Origin: a virus
Length of the DNA: 24,141 nucleotides
Direction: 5' to 3' (one strand)
IMG/VR virus record: IMGVR_UViG_3300037189_000872
Coordinates: 1 to 24,141 of that record
Below, piece after piece: positions 7,904 through 15,121 of the stretch. How positions within the stretch are numbered: position 1 is the first letter of the stretch; every line of letters starts with the position of its first letter. Under the pieces are notes generated by a model. The model did not search any database. It had not been told where the DNA came from and was given only the letters and a program-made list of their open reading frames with translations. A program made the translations under genes and the position numbers.

Positions 7904-8655
7904 TAATAACCTGTAGGTATTGGAGTTTGTTTAACTCTTAACATTTTAAATTTAGTATAGCCACGTTCTAAATAATCTTCTATATCAAAATCTGTCATAC
8001 CAGAAGGTATATATTGTTTTTTATTTAATTGAGAGCACTCAAATTTAGCATCTTTGACACCTATGTTCATTCTCGACATAGAAGCATAACAAGTTCTTGC
8101 TGGACAAGTATATGCACACCCTACATTTAAGAACAATCTAATACGATCTTTAATATTTTGAGTAAAAGATTCTAATAATTCGTAATTAGTATTAAATGCA
8201 ATTGGTAAAGGAACAGCTGTATCATATAACTCTAATGCTTTATGCAATTCTTCTGCTGTTTCTATTTGCTTTGTAACAGAACACTCTACAGAATACAATG
8301 GAAAATCATTTTTAATACGTTCTGCAAGTGCATCTTTCATTACAATTACAGAGTTGCCTTTTTTATGATGCTTTGTAAGAAAGTTTAATTCAGACTGATA
8401 TATTTCATCTGTTGCCAAAAAGTTTGATAATGGTATTCTGTATCCAATATTATTATCGTACATCCATTTTAAATCTAAATAAGACAATTCATATCCAGTA
8501 TAAGTTCTTCCTCCATATAATTTACATGGATCAGAAAAAGCAAATATAGAATCTATTTTATCTATATCTATTCCAAAAAAGTTTTGTTCTAAAAACTCTT
8601 TTATTTTTTGATTAGGGTTTTTACTTCTAGCAGATATAGTAAGACTATATGTCAT
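7903..8655 (-). CDS. U32/UbiU-like protein, probable iron-sulfur TIM-barrel enzyme
   Basis: 250 residues, no confident family hit from memory, but several U32-type signs. The first part alternates strands and helices like a TIM barrel (YRIPLSNFLAT; NSVIVMKDALAERIKNDFPLYSVECS). The C-terminal part has four clustered cysteines, C180, C184, C189 and C207, in FLNVGCAYTCPARTCYASMS and KFECSQL. The end, MTDFDIEDYLERGYTKFKMLRV, matches the U32 ending in which a barrel helix is followed by a GxxxxKIxGR strand. U32 members UbiU/UbiV carry a 4Fe-4S cluster and act in oxygen-independent hydroxylation; RlhA and TrhP hydroxylate RNA. The cysteine spacing here differs from UbiU, and a radical-SAM-like origin cannot be excluded. 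It sits between the sulfotransferase and the oxygenase. Confidence 0.45.
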   Translation of the reverse strand: MTYSLTISARSKNPNQKIKEFLEQNFFGIDIDKIDSIFAFSDPCKLYGGRTYTGYELSYLDLKWMYDNNIGYRIPLSNFLATDEIYQSELNFLTKHHKKGNSVIVMKDALAERIKNDFPLYSVECSVTKQIETAEELHKALELYDTAVPLPIAFNTNYELLESFTQNIKDRIRLFLNVGCAYTCPARTCYASMSRMNIGVKDAKFECSQLNKKQYIPSGMTDFDIEDYLERGYTKFKMLRVKQTPIPTGY

Positions 8656-9394
8656 TTTCTAATATATTACATTTATCTATAATATGTTTAGGTACATCTA
8701 TATTTATATCTCGATAGCTGATATTATTTCTAATATCATGCTGACCAATTAAATTATATACAGCATCATCTTCTGGATGAATATTAACTATGTTAGATAA
8801 GTTATGTTTAAATGTTTCTATTTCACAAAAGTCATATATATTATTAATACAATCTTCTGTTGATTCAACCAAATCTTTATAAGTAACAAATAAAAACTCA
8901 CCACTATTATTTTGTTTAGCCCATTTAATACCATTAAATGATCTTATAATAGGCTCTGACCAATCTTCTAATAATCCATAATATGGATCACCTAAATAGT
9001 TATTTTGTAGTCTTAAATAAGCATAAGATTTAACTACTTCAATTAATGGTCTTTCTAATACTATAACTTTTGGACTGCTAGTAAAATATCTATGTAATAT
9101 TTCTACATTACTTGGCAATGTCCAAGACCTGCATTTATCTATAATATAATTTGCTTTAACATCTTTATAATATAAGGAAGGTATAGCAGATACAATATCA
9201 TTTTGAGTGCTGTATCTTTTATTAGCTAATAATTGTTCTTCACAAGCATTTTGGCATGACTCTTGCATATCCCACATCATTTGACATACAGCAGAATTTC
9301 CTTCCGAATGTATGTCTTTATTTTGTGACAATATTGATGATAATAAAGTTGATCCTGCTCTTGGTAAACCACTTAATGCAATAAATTTATTCAT
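8645..9394 (-). CDS. Sulfotransferase family protein
   Basis: 249 residues. The N-terminal SGLPRAGSTLL (8-18) is the 5'-phosphosulfate-binding loop of PAPS-dependent sulfotransferases, with R12 and S15/T16 in the usual places. VIVLERPLIEVVKSYAYLR (110-128) matches the 3'-phosphate-binding strand and helix (RdPxxxxxS). LFVTYKDLVES (168-178) is the family's YExL(V/I) segment, and the C-terminal GQHDIRNNISYRD resembles the region holding the acceptor side. The protein is complete in length for the PF13469-type group. It overlaps the next gene by 11 bases and follows a tail fibre gene by 16, so it is in the late structural transcript. The acceptor may be a host glycan, a phage fibre or a small molecule; nothing in the sequence decides this. 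Confidence 0.8.
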   Translation of the reverse strand: MNKFIALSGLPRAGSTLLSSILSQNKDIHSEGNSAVCQMMWDMQESCQNACEEQLLANKRYSTQNDIVSAIPSLYYKDVKANYIIDKCRSWTLPSNVEILHRYFTSSPKVIVLERPLIEVVKSYAYLRLQNNYLGDPYYGLLEDWSEPIIRSFNGIKWAKQNNSGEFLFVTYKDLVESTEDCINNIYDFCEIETFKHNLSNIVNIHPEDDAVYNLIGQHDIRNNISYRDINIDVPKHIIDKCNILENDI

Positions 9395-9410
9395 GCACTA
9401 GTATAACATA

Positions 9411-11030
9411 TTATGCCTTATAAGTACCAGATAAAGTCCATCTAATCCAAGTATTTGATCCGTTAGTTCCTGTAGTATAAGTTCCAGTTATGTTTCCTGT
9501 TCCACTATAATTAGCTGTAGGTACAGATAGAATACATACTCCAGATCCACCAGAACCACATCCTAATGAACCTGCTTGCACACCTCCACCAGTACCAGAT
9601 CCTGTATTTGCAGCAGCAGATCCTGCTTGACCTGTTCCAGCTTGCGTGCCACCACCAGTACCTCCTACACCACGAGTGCCAGATTGATAAACACCTCCGC
9701 CTCCACCTCCAGCATAAGTTACGGATGTTCCAGTAAGAGTTGTTGCAATACCATTTCCACCATTGCCTCCAGCACCAGAGTTACCTGCCACACCAGCTTG
9801 AGAAGCACCTCCTCCGCCACCTGCACCATATGCACCTCCAGCAGATCCTGCACCACCTGTAAATCCTTGTCCAGAAGTTGGAGATCCAGCAGCAAATGCA
9901 CCACCACCACCACCACCACTTGATCCTCCATTATTTACAGCAGCAGGAGTAGTATTTCCTCCACCACCACCACCTATAGCTGTAATTGTTGTTAGACCAG
10001 AGCCAGAAATAGTTGAATTATTACCTGCATTTGTACCACTATTTGCTGCAAGTCCAGCACCACCACCACCAATAGTAATGGTATAAGTAGTTCCTACAGT
10101 AGCTGTAAATGTGCTTGCAATATATCCTCCAGCACCTCCGCCACCAGCATATCCTCCGCTGTTACCAGTTCCACCACCTGCTAATAAGAAATAAGTTGCA
10201 GTATATTGTGTAGCAGCAGGAGCAGTAGTTAATCCACCTGTGATTAACCATCCTTGAGTTGTATCTATATAAGTTAGTTGTACAGTATATCTATTATTAG
10301 TAATATAAAAATTTGTTGTTGCAGTATTAATTTTTAATCCATTAGGATTAATAACAATACTATTTGTACCAGCAGTACCTGCATAATCAGTTATCACAAT
10401 TACATCACCAGCAGAAGGAGAGGCAGGAAGTGTTACAGTTACAGATGCTGATGTAGTATTAACTGGATAACCATTGTTTGATGAAGCAGAAAAACTAGAT
10501 GTTTGTACAGCTTGCCATGCTAAACCAGCTGCACTCCATGATGTATTTGTACCATCTGTCTTTAAAAACTTATTAGCATTAGATGTTTGTGTTGGTAATA
10601 AAGCATTTAAACCTGCATTTGCTGTAGTTTGACCAGTACCTCCGTAACTAATACCTATAGCTGTTCCGTTCCATGTTCCAGATGCAATAGTTCCTAAACC
10701 ATTTACGTTACCAGTAGCATCTAACCATACACCTTTAGAAGATGGATATGTTACAAATACATTTTTTGTACCTGTAGCTAATGTTAATTTAGCACCAGTA
10801 GATGATGCCAATATTGTATCACGAGATAAAGTAGTACCAGATAGAGTATATGTGCCAATACCTAATTCCCAAGCTGCATTTCCAGTATCCTCAATAACGT
10901 AATAAGTTGTATTACCGTTACCTATATCTGAAAATGGTCTAAAATTAGTTGCAGCACCTAAAAGTGTAATAGTACCAGTACCTGTGGTTGTAGTGGTTTC
11001 TTTTACTCTATCTTTGAGTACTAAAGCCAT
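9411..11030 (-). CDS. Tail fibre with C-terminal glycine-rich adhesin domain
   Basis: 539 residues in three parts. Residues 1-100 (MALVLKDRVKETTTT ... YVIEDTGNAAWELGIGTYT, LSRDTILASS) form an N-terminal module common in phage fibres that probably attaches to the tail. Residues 100-275 hold fibre linker motifs (GTWNGTAIGISYGGTGQTT, NKFLKTDGTNTSW) and a beta-rich domain. From about residue 275 (TATYFLLAGGG) to the end is a glycine-rich domain with YTITIGGGGAG, many GGGGGG blocks, then CILSVPTANYSG and IRWTLSGTYKA. This domain is paralogous to the whole protein at 3695-4579. It is the first gene after the Gp80-like tail protein and directly precedes the modification cassette. Receptor binding is the probable role. 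Confidence 0.75.
   Translation of the reverse strand: MALVLKDRVKETTTTTGTGTITLLGAATNFRPFSDIGNGNTTYYVIEDTGNAAWELGIGTYTLSGTTLSRDTILASSTGAKLTLATGTKNVFVTYPSSKGVWLDATGNVNGLGTIASGTWNGTAIGISYGGTGQTTANAGLNALLPTQTSNANKFLKTDGTNTSWSAAGLAWQAVQTSSFSASSNNGYPVNTTSASVTVTLPASPSAGDVIVITDYAGTAGTNSIVINPNGLKINTATTNFYITNNRYTVQLTYIDTTQGWLITGGLTTAPAATQYTATYFLLAGGGTGNSGGYAGGGGAGGYIASTFTATVGTTYTITIGGGGAGLAANSGTNAGNNSTISGSGLTTITAIGGGGGGNTTPAAVNNGGSSGGGGGGAFAAGSPTSGQGFTGGAGSAGGAYGAGGGGGASQAGVAGNSGAGGNGGNGIATTLTGTSVTYAGGGGGGVYQSGTRGVGGTGGGTQAGTGQAGSAAANTGSGTGGGVQAGSLGCGSGGSGVCILSVPTANYSGTGNITGTYTTGTNGSNTWIRWTLSGTYKA
9414..10208 (-). repeat. Glycine-rich domain, paralogous copy of 3695-4579
   Basis: Codes residues 275-539 of the large fibre. 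Same order of landmarks as the stand-alone protein: hydrophobic strand into GGG, YTITIGGGG, a central glycine block, a VxxAGGGGGGVY element (TYAGGGGGGVYQSG here, TYYAGGGGGGVYKAG there), then a PxANYxG strand and a (T/S)SGTY(K/R)A end. Confidence 0.75.
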
Positions 11031-11042
11031 TATTTATCCTAA

Positions 11043-11432
11043 TTATGCTAATGAAATAGTTAAGTTAGCAGATGAAATTTGGAATATATCGCCAGTATCA
11101 ATAGTTTTTGATGTTGTTAATGGTGCAAAATATAATAAATTACCGCCAGTAAGAGCATCATATATACCCATATAAGTGACAGTACCCCATGAAGCTGTTG
11201 CTGTAGGAAATACTACGTTAGCACTATTTGATGTAGCACCAGATGAAGGTGCTCCAATAGTAACTGCTGTTCTTGCATAAGAACCACCAGATACTTCTGT
11301 GCCTGTACCAGCTGCTGTAAGTGTTGTAGTAAATAAACCTACATAAACTGTTGTAGGTGCTGTATAAGCTGTTGCTCTTAATGATACGTTAATAACTGCA
11401 TTTTGTAAATATGTAGACATTTGTGATGCCAT
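11043..11432 (-). CDS. Gp80-like tail fibre/tail protein
   Basis: 129 residues. The sequence NAVINVSLRATAYTAPTTVYVGLFTTT, then EVSGGSYARTAVTIGAPSSG, NVVFPTATASWGTVTYMGIYDA and GNLLYFAPLTTSKTIDTGDIFQI is the compact beta domain I recognise from the phage Gp80-type tail fibre family found beside head-completion genes in many Gram-negative phages. It is encoded directly after the adaptor and before the main fibre. The exact role is not settled; annotations call it tail fibre or minor structural protein. Confidence 0.7.
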   Translation of the reverse strand: MASQMSTYLQNAVINVSLRATAYTAPTTVYVGLFTTTLTAAGTGTEVSGGSYARTAVTIGAPSSGATSNSANVVFPTATASWGTVTYMGIYDALTGGNLLYFAPLTTSKTIDTGDIFQISSANLTISLA

Positions 11433-11444
11433 TTGTGTTACTCC

Positions 11445-12065
11445 TTATCGTTTTGCTATTTGGATTGTCATTGGAACGCTGGCATATTCACCATCGTCAT
11501 CTGATGCTGTAAGTGAATCTAAACCTTTTTGATACAAACCTGCCCAAGTTTGAATACGGTCATCATTCATAAGGTATGGTTCAGCTTCTGCTAGTGATCC
11601 GTATAATAATAGATCAGGTGCATTAGCTAAAAATACATTAGAAGGATTGGTTGAACTCAAATATGGAGGTGCAGCATAGTAAAGAATCTGTAAAGTATAA
11701 TTACTATCTGGAATAGGTGAGAATTGAAACTCACTTGCTAATACTGTATAACCTCTTGGTAAAGCCTGTGTATAAGCATAAGTATCTCTGTTAATATTAC
11801 TAGGACTATAATAGTTTAAAGCCTGAATAGGTGTAGTATTTATATGTAAATCACGAATAGCTATAAAATCTGTTGGCAATGCAACAGTTGGATCACCTTG
11901 TGCCATTGTAGTTGTAGATGACTTTAGCATTGTGCGTAATCTTAGATCACGTCTTAGTCTATTCTCACATAACTGAATGAATGTAGGAATTTGTGCTGAC
12001 AAGTCTGTTCTAGCTAAGTAATCAGCTATCGTAGATTGTAAGTTTGTGTAATTGGTTATCGCCAT
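11445..12065 (-). CDS. Head-tail adaptor protein (gp4/SU10 adaptor-like)
   Basis: 206 residues, helical at the N-terminus (YTNLQSTIADYLARTDLSAQIPTFIQLCENRLRRDLRLR), a hallmark of the podoviral adaptor fold in which the helices bind the portal ring. It is followed by ALPTDFIAIRDLHINT, a small beta section (YTVLASEFQFSPIPDSNYTLQILYYA) and a further helical part (DLLLYGSLAEAEPYLMNDDRIQTWAGLYQKGLD). In the virion it would form the ring between portal and nozzle. The start overlaps the stop of the previous gene as TAATG (12063-12067). Confidence 0.75.
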   Translation of the reverse strand: MAITNYTNLQSTIADYLARTDLSAQIPTFIQLCENRLRRDLRLRTMLKSSTTTMAQGDPTVALPTDFIAIRDLHINTTPIQALNYYSPSNINRDTYAYTQALPRGYTVLASEFQFSPIPDSNYTLQILYYAAPPYLSSTNPSNVFLANAPDLLLYGSLAEAEPYLMNDDRIQTWAGLYQKGLDSLTASDDDGEYASVPMTIQIAKR

Positions 12066-12388
12066 TATACTTTGCCTTCTCTTGTACGGAAGAATTTGTT
12101 ATCTGGGTTATTTAAAAACTCTTTGAATCTCTTTTGGTCAATTACATGAAATCCACGCAATATACCTTTTTTGTGTAAATCATCCATCACCGCTAATGGA
12201 ATAGATGCGACCTTATTATCAAATAATCCGCCACCCCATTTAGTCTTACGATCAGTTTGGTTTCTTTTTCTTGCATTATCTTCTAGGATTGCTGTTACAT
12301 CTTGTGATGTATTTAGGATAAGACCATCATCGCTTTCATAAGCAGTTATAGTCTTAACATCGTCTTTTTTAAAGATTAATCCAGCCAT
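12065..12388 (-). CDS. Conserved head-region hypothetical protein
   Basis: 107 residues, charged, not recognised as a named domain. It begins MAGLIFKKDDVKTITAYESDDGLILN, has a basic middle (NARKRNQTDRKTKWGG) and ends in KKGILRGFHVIDQKRFKEFLNNPDNKFFRTREGKV. Its place between the major capsid gene and the adaptor is where podoviruses often encode a small head-completion or decoration protein. The intergenic hairpin at 12421-12443 precedes it. No function can be read from the sequence. Confidence 0.6.
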   Translation of the reverse strand: MAGLIFKKDDVKTITAYESDDGLILNTSQDVTAILEDNARKRNQTDRKTKWGGGLFDNKVASIPLAVMDDLHKKGILRGFHVIDQKRFKEFLNNPDNKFFRTREGKV

Positions 12389-12420
12389 TTTATACCTGTA
12401 AGTTATTGAATTAGTGGAGA

Positions 12421-12443
12421 AGCCCTACCACAACGATAGGGCT
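12421..12443 (-). terminator. Hairpin downstream of the major capsid gene (partial terminator or RNA stabiliser)
   Basis: A perfect 7-bp inverted repeat, AGCCCTA (12421-12427) and TAGGGCT (12437-12443), with a 9-base loop, lies 16 bases after the major capsid stop. On the minus strand it is followed by TCTCCACTAAT, which is a weak T-tract. It may attenuate transcription or protect the 3' end of the abundant capsid message. Confidence 0.5.
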
Positions 12444-12458
12444 AATCCGATAGTAATA

Positions 12459-13412
12459 CTAGCTTAAGTCGCCAATAATACCTTGTGCAGCTTCGTTCTT
12501 AACTTCTAATGTGTATTCACATAAAAGTTGAGTGTTTTGTGAGTCACCTACGATAGCCAATTCATTTGTTTGGAATGGGCGTAAGTAAGCTACTGAAACA
12601 TACTCTGGGTCAAGAACAAAAATGTTTTCGCCACCGTCAGCATCTGTGTCGTTTGCTAAGAAACGATCAGGAACTACAGACAATGTACCGAAGTCTGACA
12701 TATATACGTCAGCAGCACCGATGATTGTTGTAGGAGCATCAGCAGGAGCAGCAAAACGCTGTGCAGCAATACCAGCAAAAGCTGATACGTTTTGTTTTTG
12801 TTTTGGAGTAACTAAGAATACTGTTGGGCTACCACCAGCAACGAAAACTTGTCTTACTACTGATTGAAGCATAGCTTCTGTAAGAGCACGATTTGTACCG
12901 TCTACTTTAGCAGTTGTACCGTTAGAACCAGCTACACCAGATGTACCTAAGTTGTAGTTAGTTGATGTCCATGCTTGTAAGCCACCTAATAAACGTGCAG
13001 ATGTTGAGTTACCAGCATTAGCAGTTTGGTTAGATAAGAGGATAGCTTCCATATCACGTTTGATCTCAGCTGCTGCTTTAGCTAATTGGTAAGCCTTTTC
13101 AGATTTACGACCAGCTTTAAGTACTGACTCTAAAGTGCCAGAAACTTTAACAGTTTTTTGTGAGATTTGAGTTCTGTTACCAACACGAGTTGTTGGGCTT
13201 AATGTTGCTGAAGAAGCATCAGCACCGTCAACCGCAGCATTGCTTAGGTTTACAGCAGCTAATGTATCTTTTTGCCATTCATGGTAAACAGCAGTTGCTT
13301 TTGTTTTACCAACAGTAGACATAAATGGTGTATCTGTTGGAGAAATGTTGTAGATAACATCAGAAAGATCTTCTCTGATACCTACAGCTGATTGGGTTTG
13401 AAATGTTGCCAT
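12459..13412 (-). CDS. Major capsid protein, SU10-type (DUF5309-like)
   Basis: 317 residues. The beginning (MATFQTQSAVGIREDLSDVI and then YNISPTDTPFMSTVGKTKA) is the signature of the SU10 major capsid/DUF5309 family. It continues with WQKDTLAAV, NRTQISQKTVKVSGTLESV, KRDMEAILLSNQ and later VFLVTPKQKQNVSAFAG, SDFGTLSVVPDRFLANDTDA and ENIFVLDPEYVSVAYLRPFQ, the expected HK97-like order of an N-arm, P-domain, A-domain and spine elements. No long propeptide is fused, which agrees with the separate scaffold encoded upstream. An AAGGAAAA-type ribosome binding site precedes the ATG. Codon use is visibly richer in GCA/GCT and less AT-biased than in the fibre genes, as expected for high expression. Confidence 0.9.
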   Translation of the reverse strand: MATFQTQSAVGIREDLSDVIYNISPTDTPFMSTVGKTKATAVYHEWQKDTLAAVNLSNAAVDGADASSATLSPTTRVGNRTQISQKTVKVSGTLESVLKAGRKSEKAYQLAKAAAEIKRDMEAILLSNQTANAGNSTSARLLGGLQAWTSTNYNLGTSGVAGSNGTTAKVDGTNRALTEAMLQSVVRQVFVAGGSPTVFLVTPKQKQNVSAFAGIAAQRFAAPADAPTTIIGAADVYMSDFGTLSVVPDRFLANDTDADGGENIFVLDPEYVSVAYLRPFQTNELAIVGDSQNTQLLCEYTLEVKNEAAQGIIGDLS

Positions 13413-13427
13413 TTGTTAATTTTCCTT

Positions 13428-14420
13428 TTATAAGAATTGTTCTAGTACACTTGCGGCATCTGACACTTTGCCAGTTTGACGCAACCTTTGTGATTGTTGT
13501 CTGACGACATCTGATTCAGTAACTTTAGAACCACCTGTGCCTGATTGCAGCATCTTTGGAGCTTGATTTACTTTCTTAGTTACAGCAGGTTTTGCCTTTT
13601 GTAACTTGTCATACATCATAGCCTTATGTAAAGTAAGGACATGACGAGAATCATATACGTTAGAGAGTTCATCGTCTGTAAACCCTAACTCTTTGCCATA
13701 AGTACGAATCTCTTTGCGGAGTTGTTCGCCTTTGACCTTGTCAGAAAACTCTGGTAAGGCTTGTGCTAATTTGGCTGCTTCTTGAGCAATTCTATTTTGG
13801 ATGGCTGCGGCTTGCTCAGATTGTTGCTCTTGGGCAATTCTGGCTTGCTCAGCACGAACAGCGGCTAACTGTTCCTTTTGCTCTGTAATTTCAGCTACTT
13901 TAACTGCATAACCTATTGGGTCGTTTTCTTTTAAATATTGCAATTCCTCAGCTTTAGGCTGTTGGGCAGATAGTAATTGGTCTATCGCTTGCAATCGTTG
14001 AGCATAGTTATCACGAGCATACTTAGCTTCCTCTATAGCTTGACGTTCAGCTTCTACAGCCTTACGTTGTTCAGCTACTTCGGTAGTTTTCTTAGTGTAG
14101 TCTGCACCAAGTTGATAGCCTTTGATTAATTCAGATAAGGGAACTTCCTTTTCTTCGCCTGCCGCTTTCACGACATATCTTGGTTCTTCCTCTTGATCTG
14201 TGTTATCAGATTCATCTTGGGTATCTTCAGATTCACTTTCAGCTTCCGCTTCTTGTGGCTCTGTTTCTACTTCCTCTGCTTGTACAGCTTGTTCTACTTC
14301 ACCTTCTGGTTGCTCTTTAGAGTCCTCTGGTGTGTCAAATAAACCTTCTAAAGCATTGGCTGCTTGTCCTAATGTAAGCTCGCCACTTCCACTTTGTGGA
14401 GTCATGGTTGTTTCACTCAT
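13428..14420 (-). CDS. Scaffolding protein
   Basis: 330 residues, close to the P22 scaffold length (about 303). Residues about 30-80 are very acidic (EEVETEPQEAEAESESED and further Glu/Asp), followed by a short basic/structured section (RYVVKAAGEEKEVPLSELIKGYQ). Residues about 110-230 form a long Gln/Glu/Ala/Lys coiled coil (KAVEAERQAIEEAKYARDN; QEQQSEQAAAIQNRIAQEAA). The C-terminal third carries basic segments (KLQKAKPAVTKKVNQAPK), which in this protein class bind the inner capsid surface. It stands immediately upstream of the major capsid gene. The call rests on composition, length and position rather than a specific domain. Confidence 0.8.
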   Translation of the reverse strand: MSETTMTPQSGSGELTLGQAANALEGLFDTPEDSKEQPEGEVEQAVQAEEVETEPQEAEAESESEDTQDESDNTDQEEEPRYVVKAAGEEKEVPLSELIKGYQLGADYTKKTTEVAEQRKAVEAERQAIEEAKYARDNYAQRLQAIDQLLSAQQPKAEELQYLKENDPIGYAVKVAEITEQKEQLAAVRAEQARIAQEQQSEQAAAIQNRIAQEAAKLAQALPEFSDKVKGEQLRKEIRTYGKELGFTDDELSNVYDSRHVLTLHKAMMYDKLQKAKPAVTKKVNQAPKMLQSGTGGSKVTESDVVRQQSQRLRQTGKVSDAASVLEQFL

Positions 14421-14455
14421 TTATATTTCCTAATTCCTCTATGGGAGGTATTCCA

Positions 14456-14475
14456 ATTATAGAATTGTCTATAAT
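14456..14475. promoter_or_regulatory. Perfect inverted repeat upstream of the scaffold gene
   Basis: ATTATAGA (14456-14463), a 4-base spacer and TCTATAAT (14468-14475) make a perfect dyad between the small 76-residue gene and the scaffold gene, overlapping the TAG stop (14469-14471). On the minus strand it includes a TATAAT hexamer about 36 bases before the scaffold ATG, but no convincing -35. It could be an operator, a weak promoter or an RNA hairpin. Confidence 0.35.
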
Positions 14476-14699
14476 ATCTTAAGTGCTTTGGCTTTAATTT
14501 CGCCTGTTTTGGCGATTGATTCTAGCTCATTCACTAAATCGTTTAATACTCTTAAGTTACGATATGCTATTTCTCTATCGTCAGCTGCGTAGTCCTCAGA
14601 GTTTATAAAATCGTTTGTATATCTTAATCGTAATGTATCAACAACCTCTTTAAAGCTGTCGTTTACTAATATCTTTTCTATGTCTGATCTATCTATCAT
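14469..14699 (-). CDS. Small helical phage protein of unknown function
   Basis: 76 residues, almost wholly helical by pattern: IEKILVNDSFKEVVDTLRLRYTNDF, then DREIAYRNLRVLNDLVNELESIA. Small proteins with this type of FxxVVxxLR ... REIAYRxLxxLxxLxxEL sequence occur near portal and scaffold genes in other podoviruses from memory, without known function. Its ATG overlaps the stop of the preceding gene as ATGA. Confidence 0.6.
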   Translation of the reverse strand: MIDRSDIEKILVNDSFKEVVDTLRLRYTNDFINSEDYAADDREIAYRNLRVLNDLVNELESIAKTGEIKAKALKIL

Positions 14700-15121
14700 T
14701 TAGCTGGTATGCCAGTATTTCCTACATTTCCATTAGATGTTGGGATAGATAAAATAGATTGTGGATAAGGTTGAGCTGGATAATTGCTTGAACCTAATAA
14801 AGCACCGTTACCTAAAAATCTACCTACACCTGAACTACCATTAACGTCAAATTGATTGTTGCCAGATGTTTGCGGAATAGATGCTAACAATGACATAAGT
14901 GGGAATAATTCATTGATAGTAGGAACGTGCTGAGGTTTAGCATTTTGTCCAGTAAGTTTAATAAATGTTTGTGGATCTACTTTACTGTCTACACCTTTAC
15001 CATAGCTTGTAGGAATGGATGGATAATATTGACCACTTACTGAATCATAGTATAACGTATCAGCACTATTAGGTGCTACTGAATTTACTGTTGTTCCTTG
15101 ATCTTGTGCTGGATTACCCAT
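14696..15121 (-). CDS. Hypothetical protein downstream of the portal gene
   Basis: 141 residues, low in charge and rich in Asn, Gly, Pro and Ser (e.g. SVSGQYYPSIPTSYGKG, NGSSGVGRFLGNGALLGSSN, YPAQPYPQSILSIPTSNG). No domain recognised. It overlaps the portal stop by 8 bases and the next gene by 4, so it is translated from the head transcript. It might be a minor head protein; this is only from position. Confidence 0.55.
   Translation of the reverse strand: MGNPAQDQGTTVNSVAPNSADTLYYDSVSGQYYPSIPTSYGKGVDSKVDPQTFIKLTGQNAKPQHVPTINELFPLMSLLASIPQTSGNNQFDVNGSSGVGRFLGNGALLGSSNYPAQPYPQSILSIPTSNGNVGNTGIPAK

Noticed and set aside
6813-9394. The enzyme cassette as host DNA contamination or a chimeric assembly
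   Set aside because: The genes are on the same strand, share overlap style and AT-rich composition with flanking fibre genes, and join them without a break.
9719-9931. A minus-strand frame rich in Val and Leu within the fibre gene
   Set aside because: Alternative reading of GGT/GGA glycine codons; the 539-residue fibre frame is the real one.
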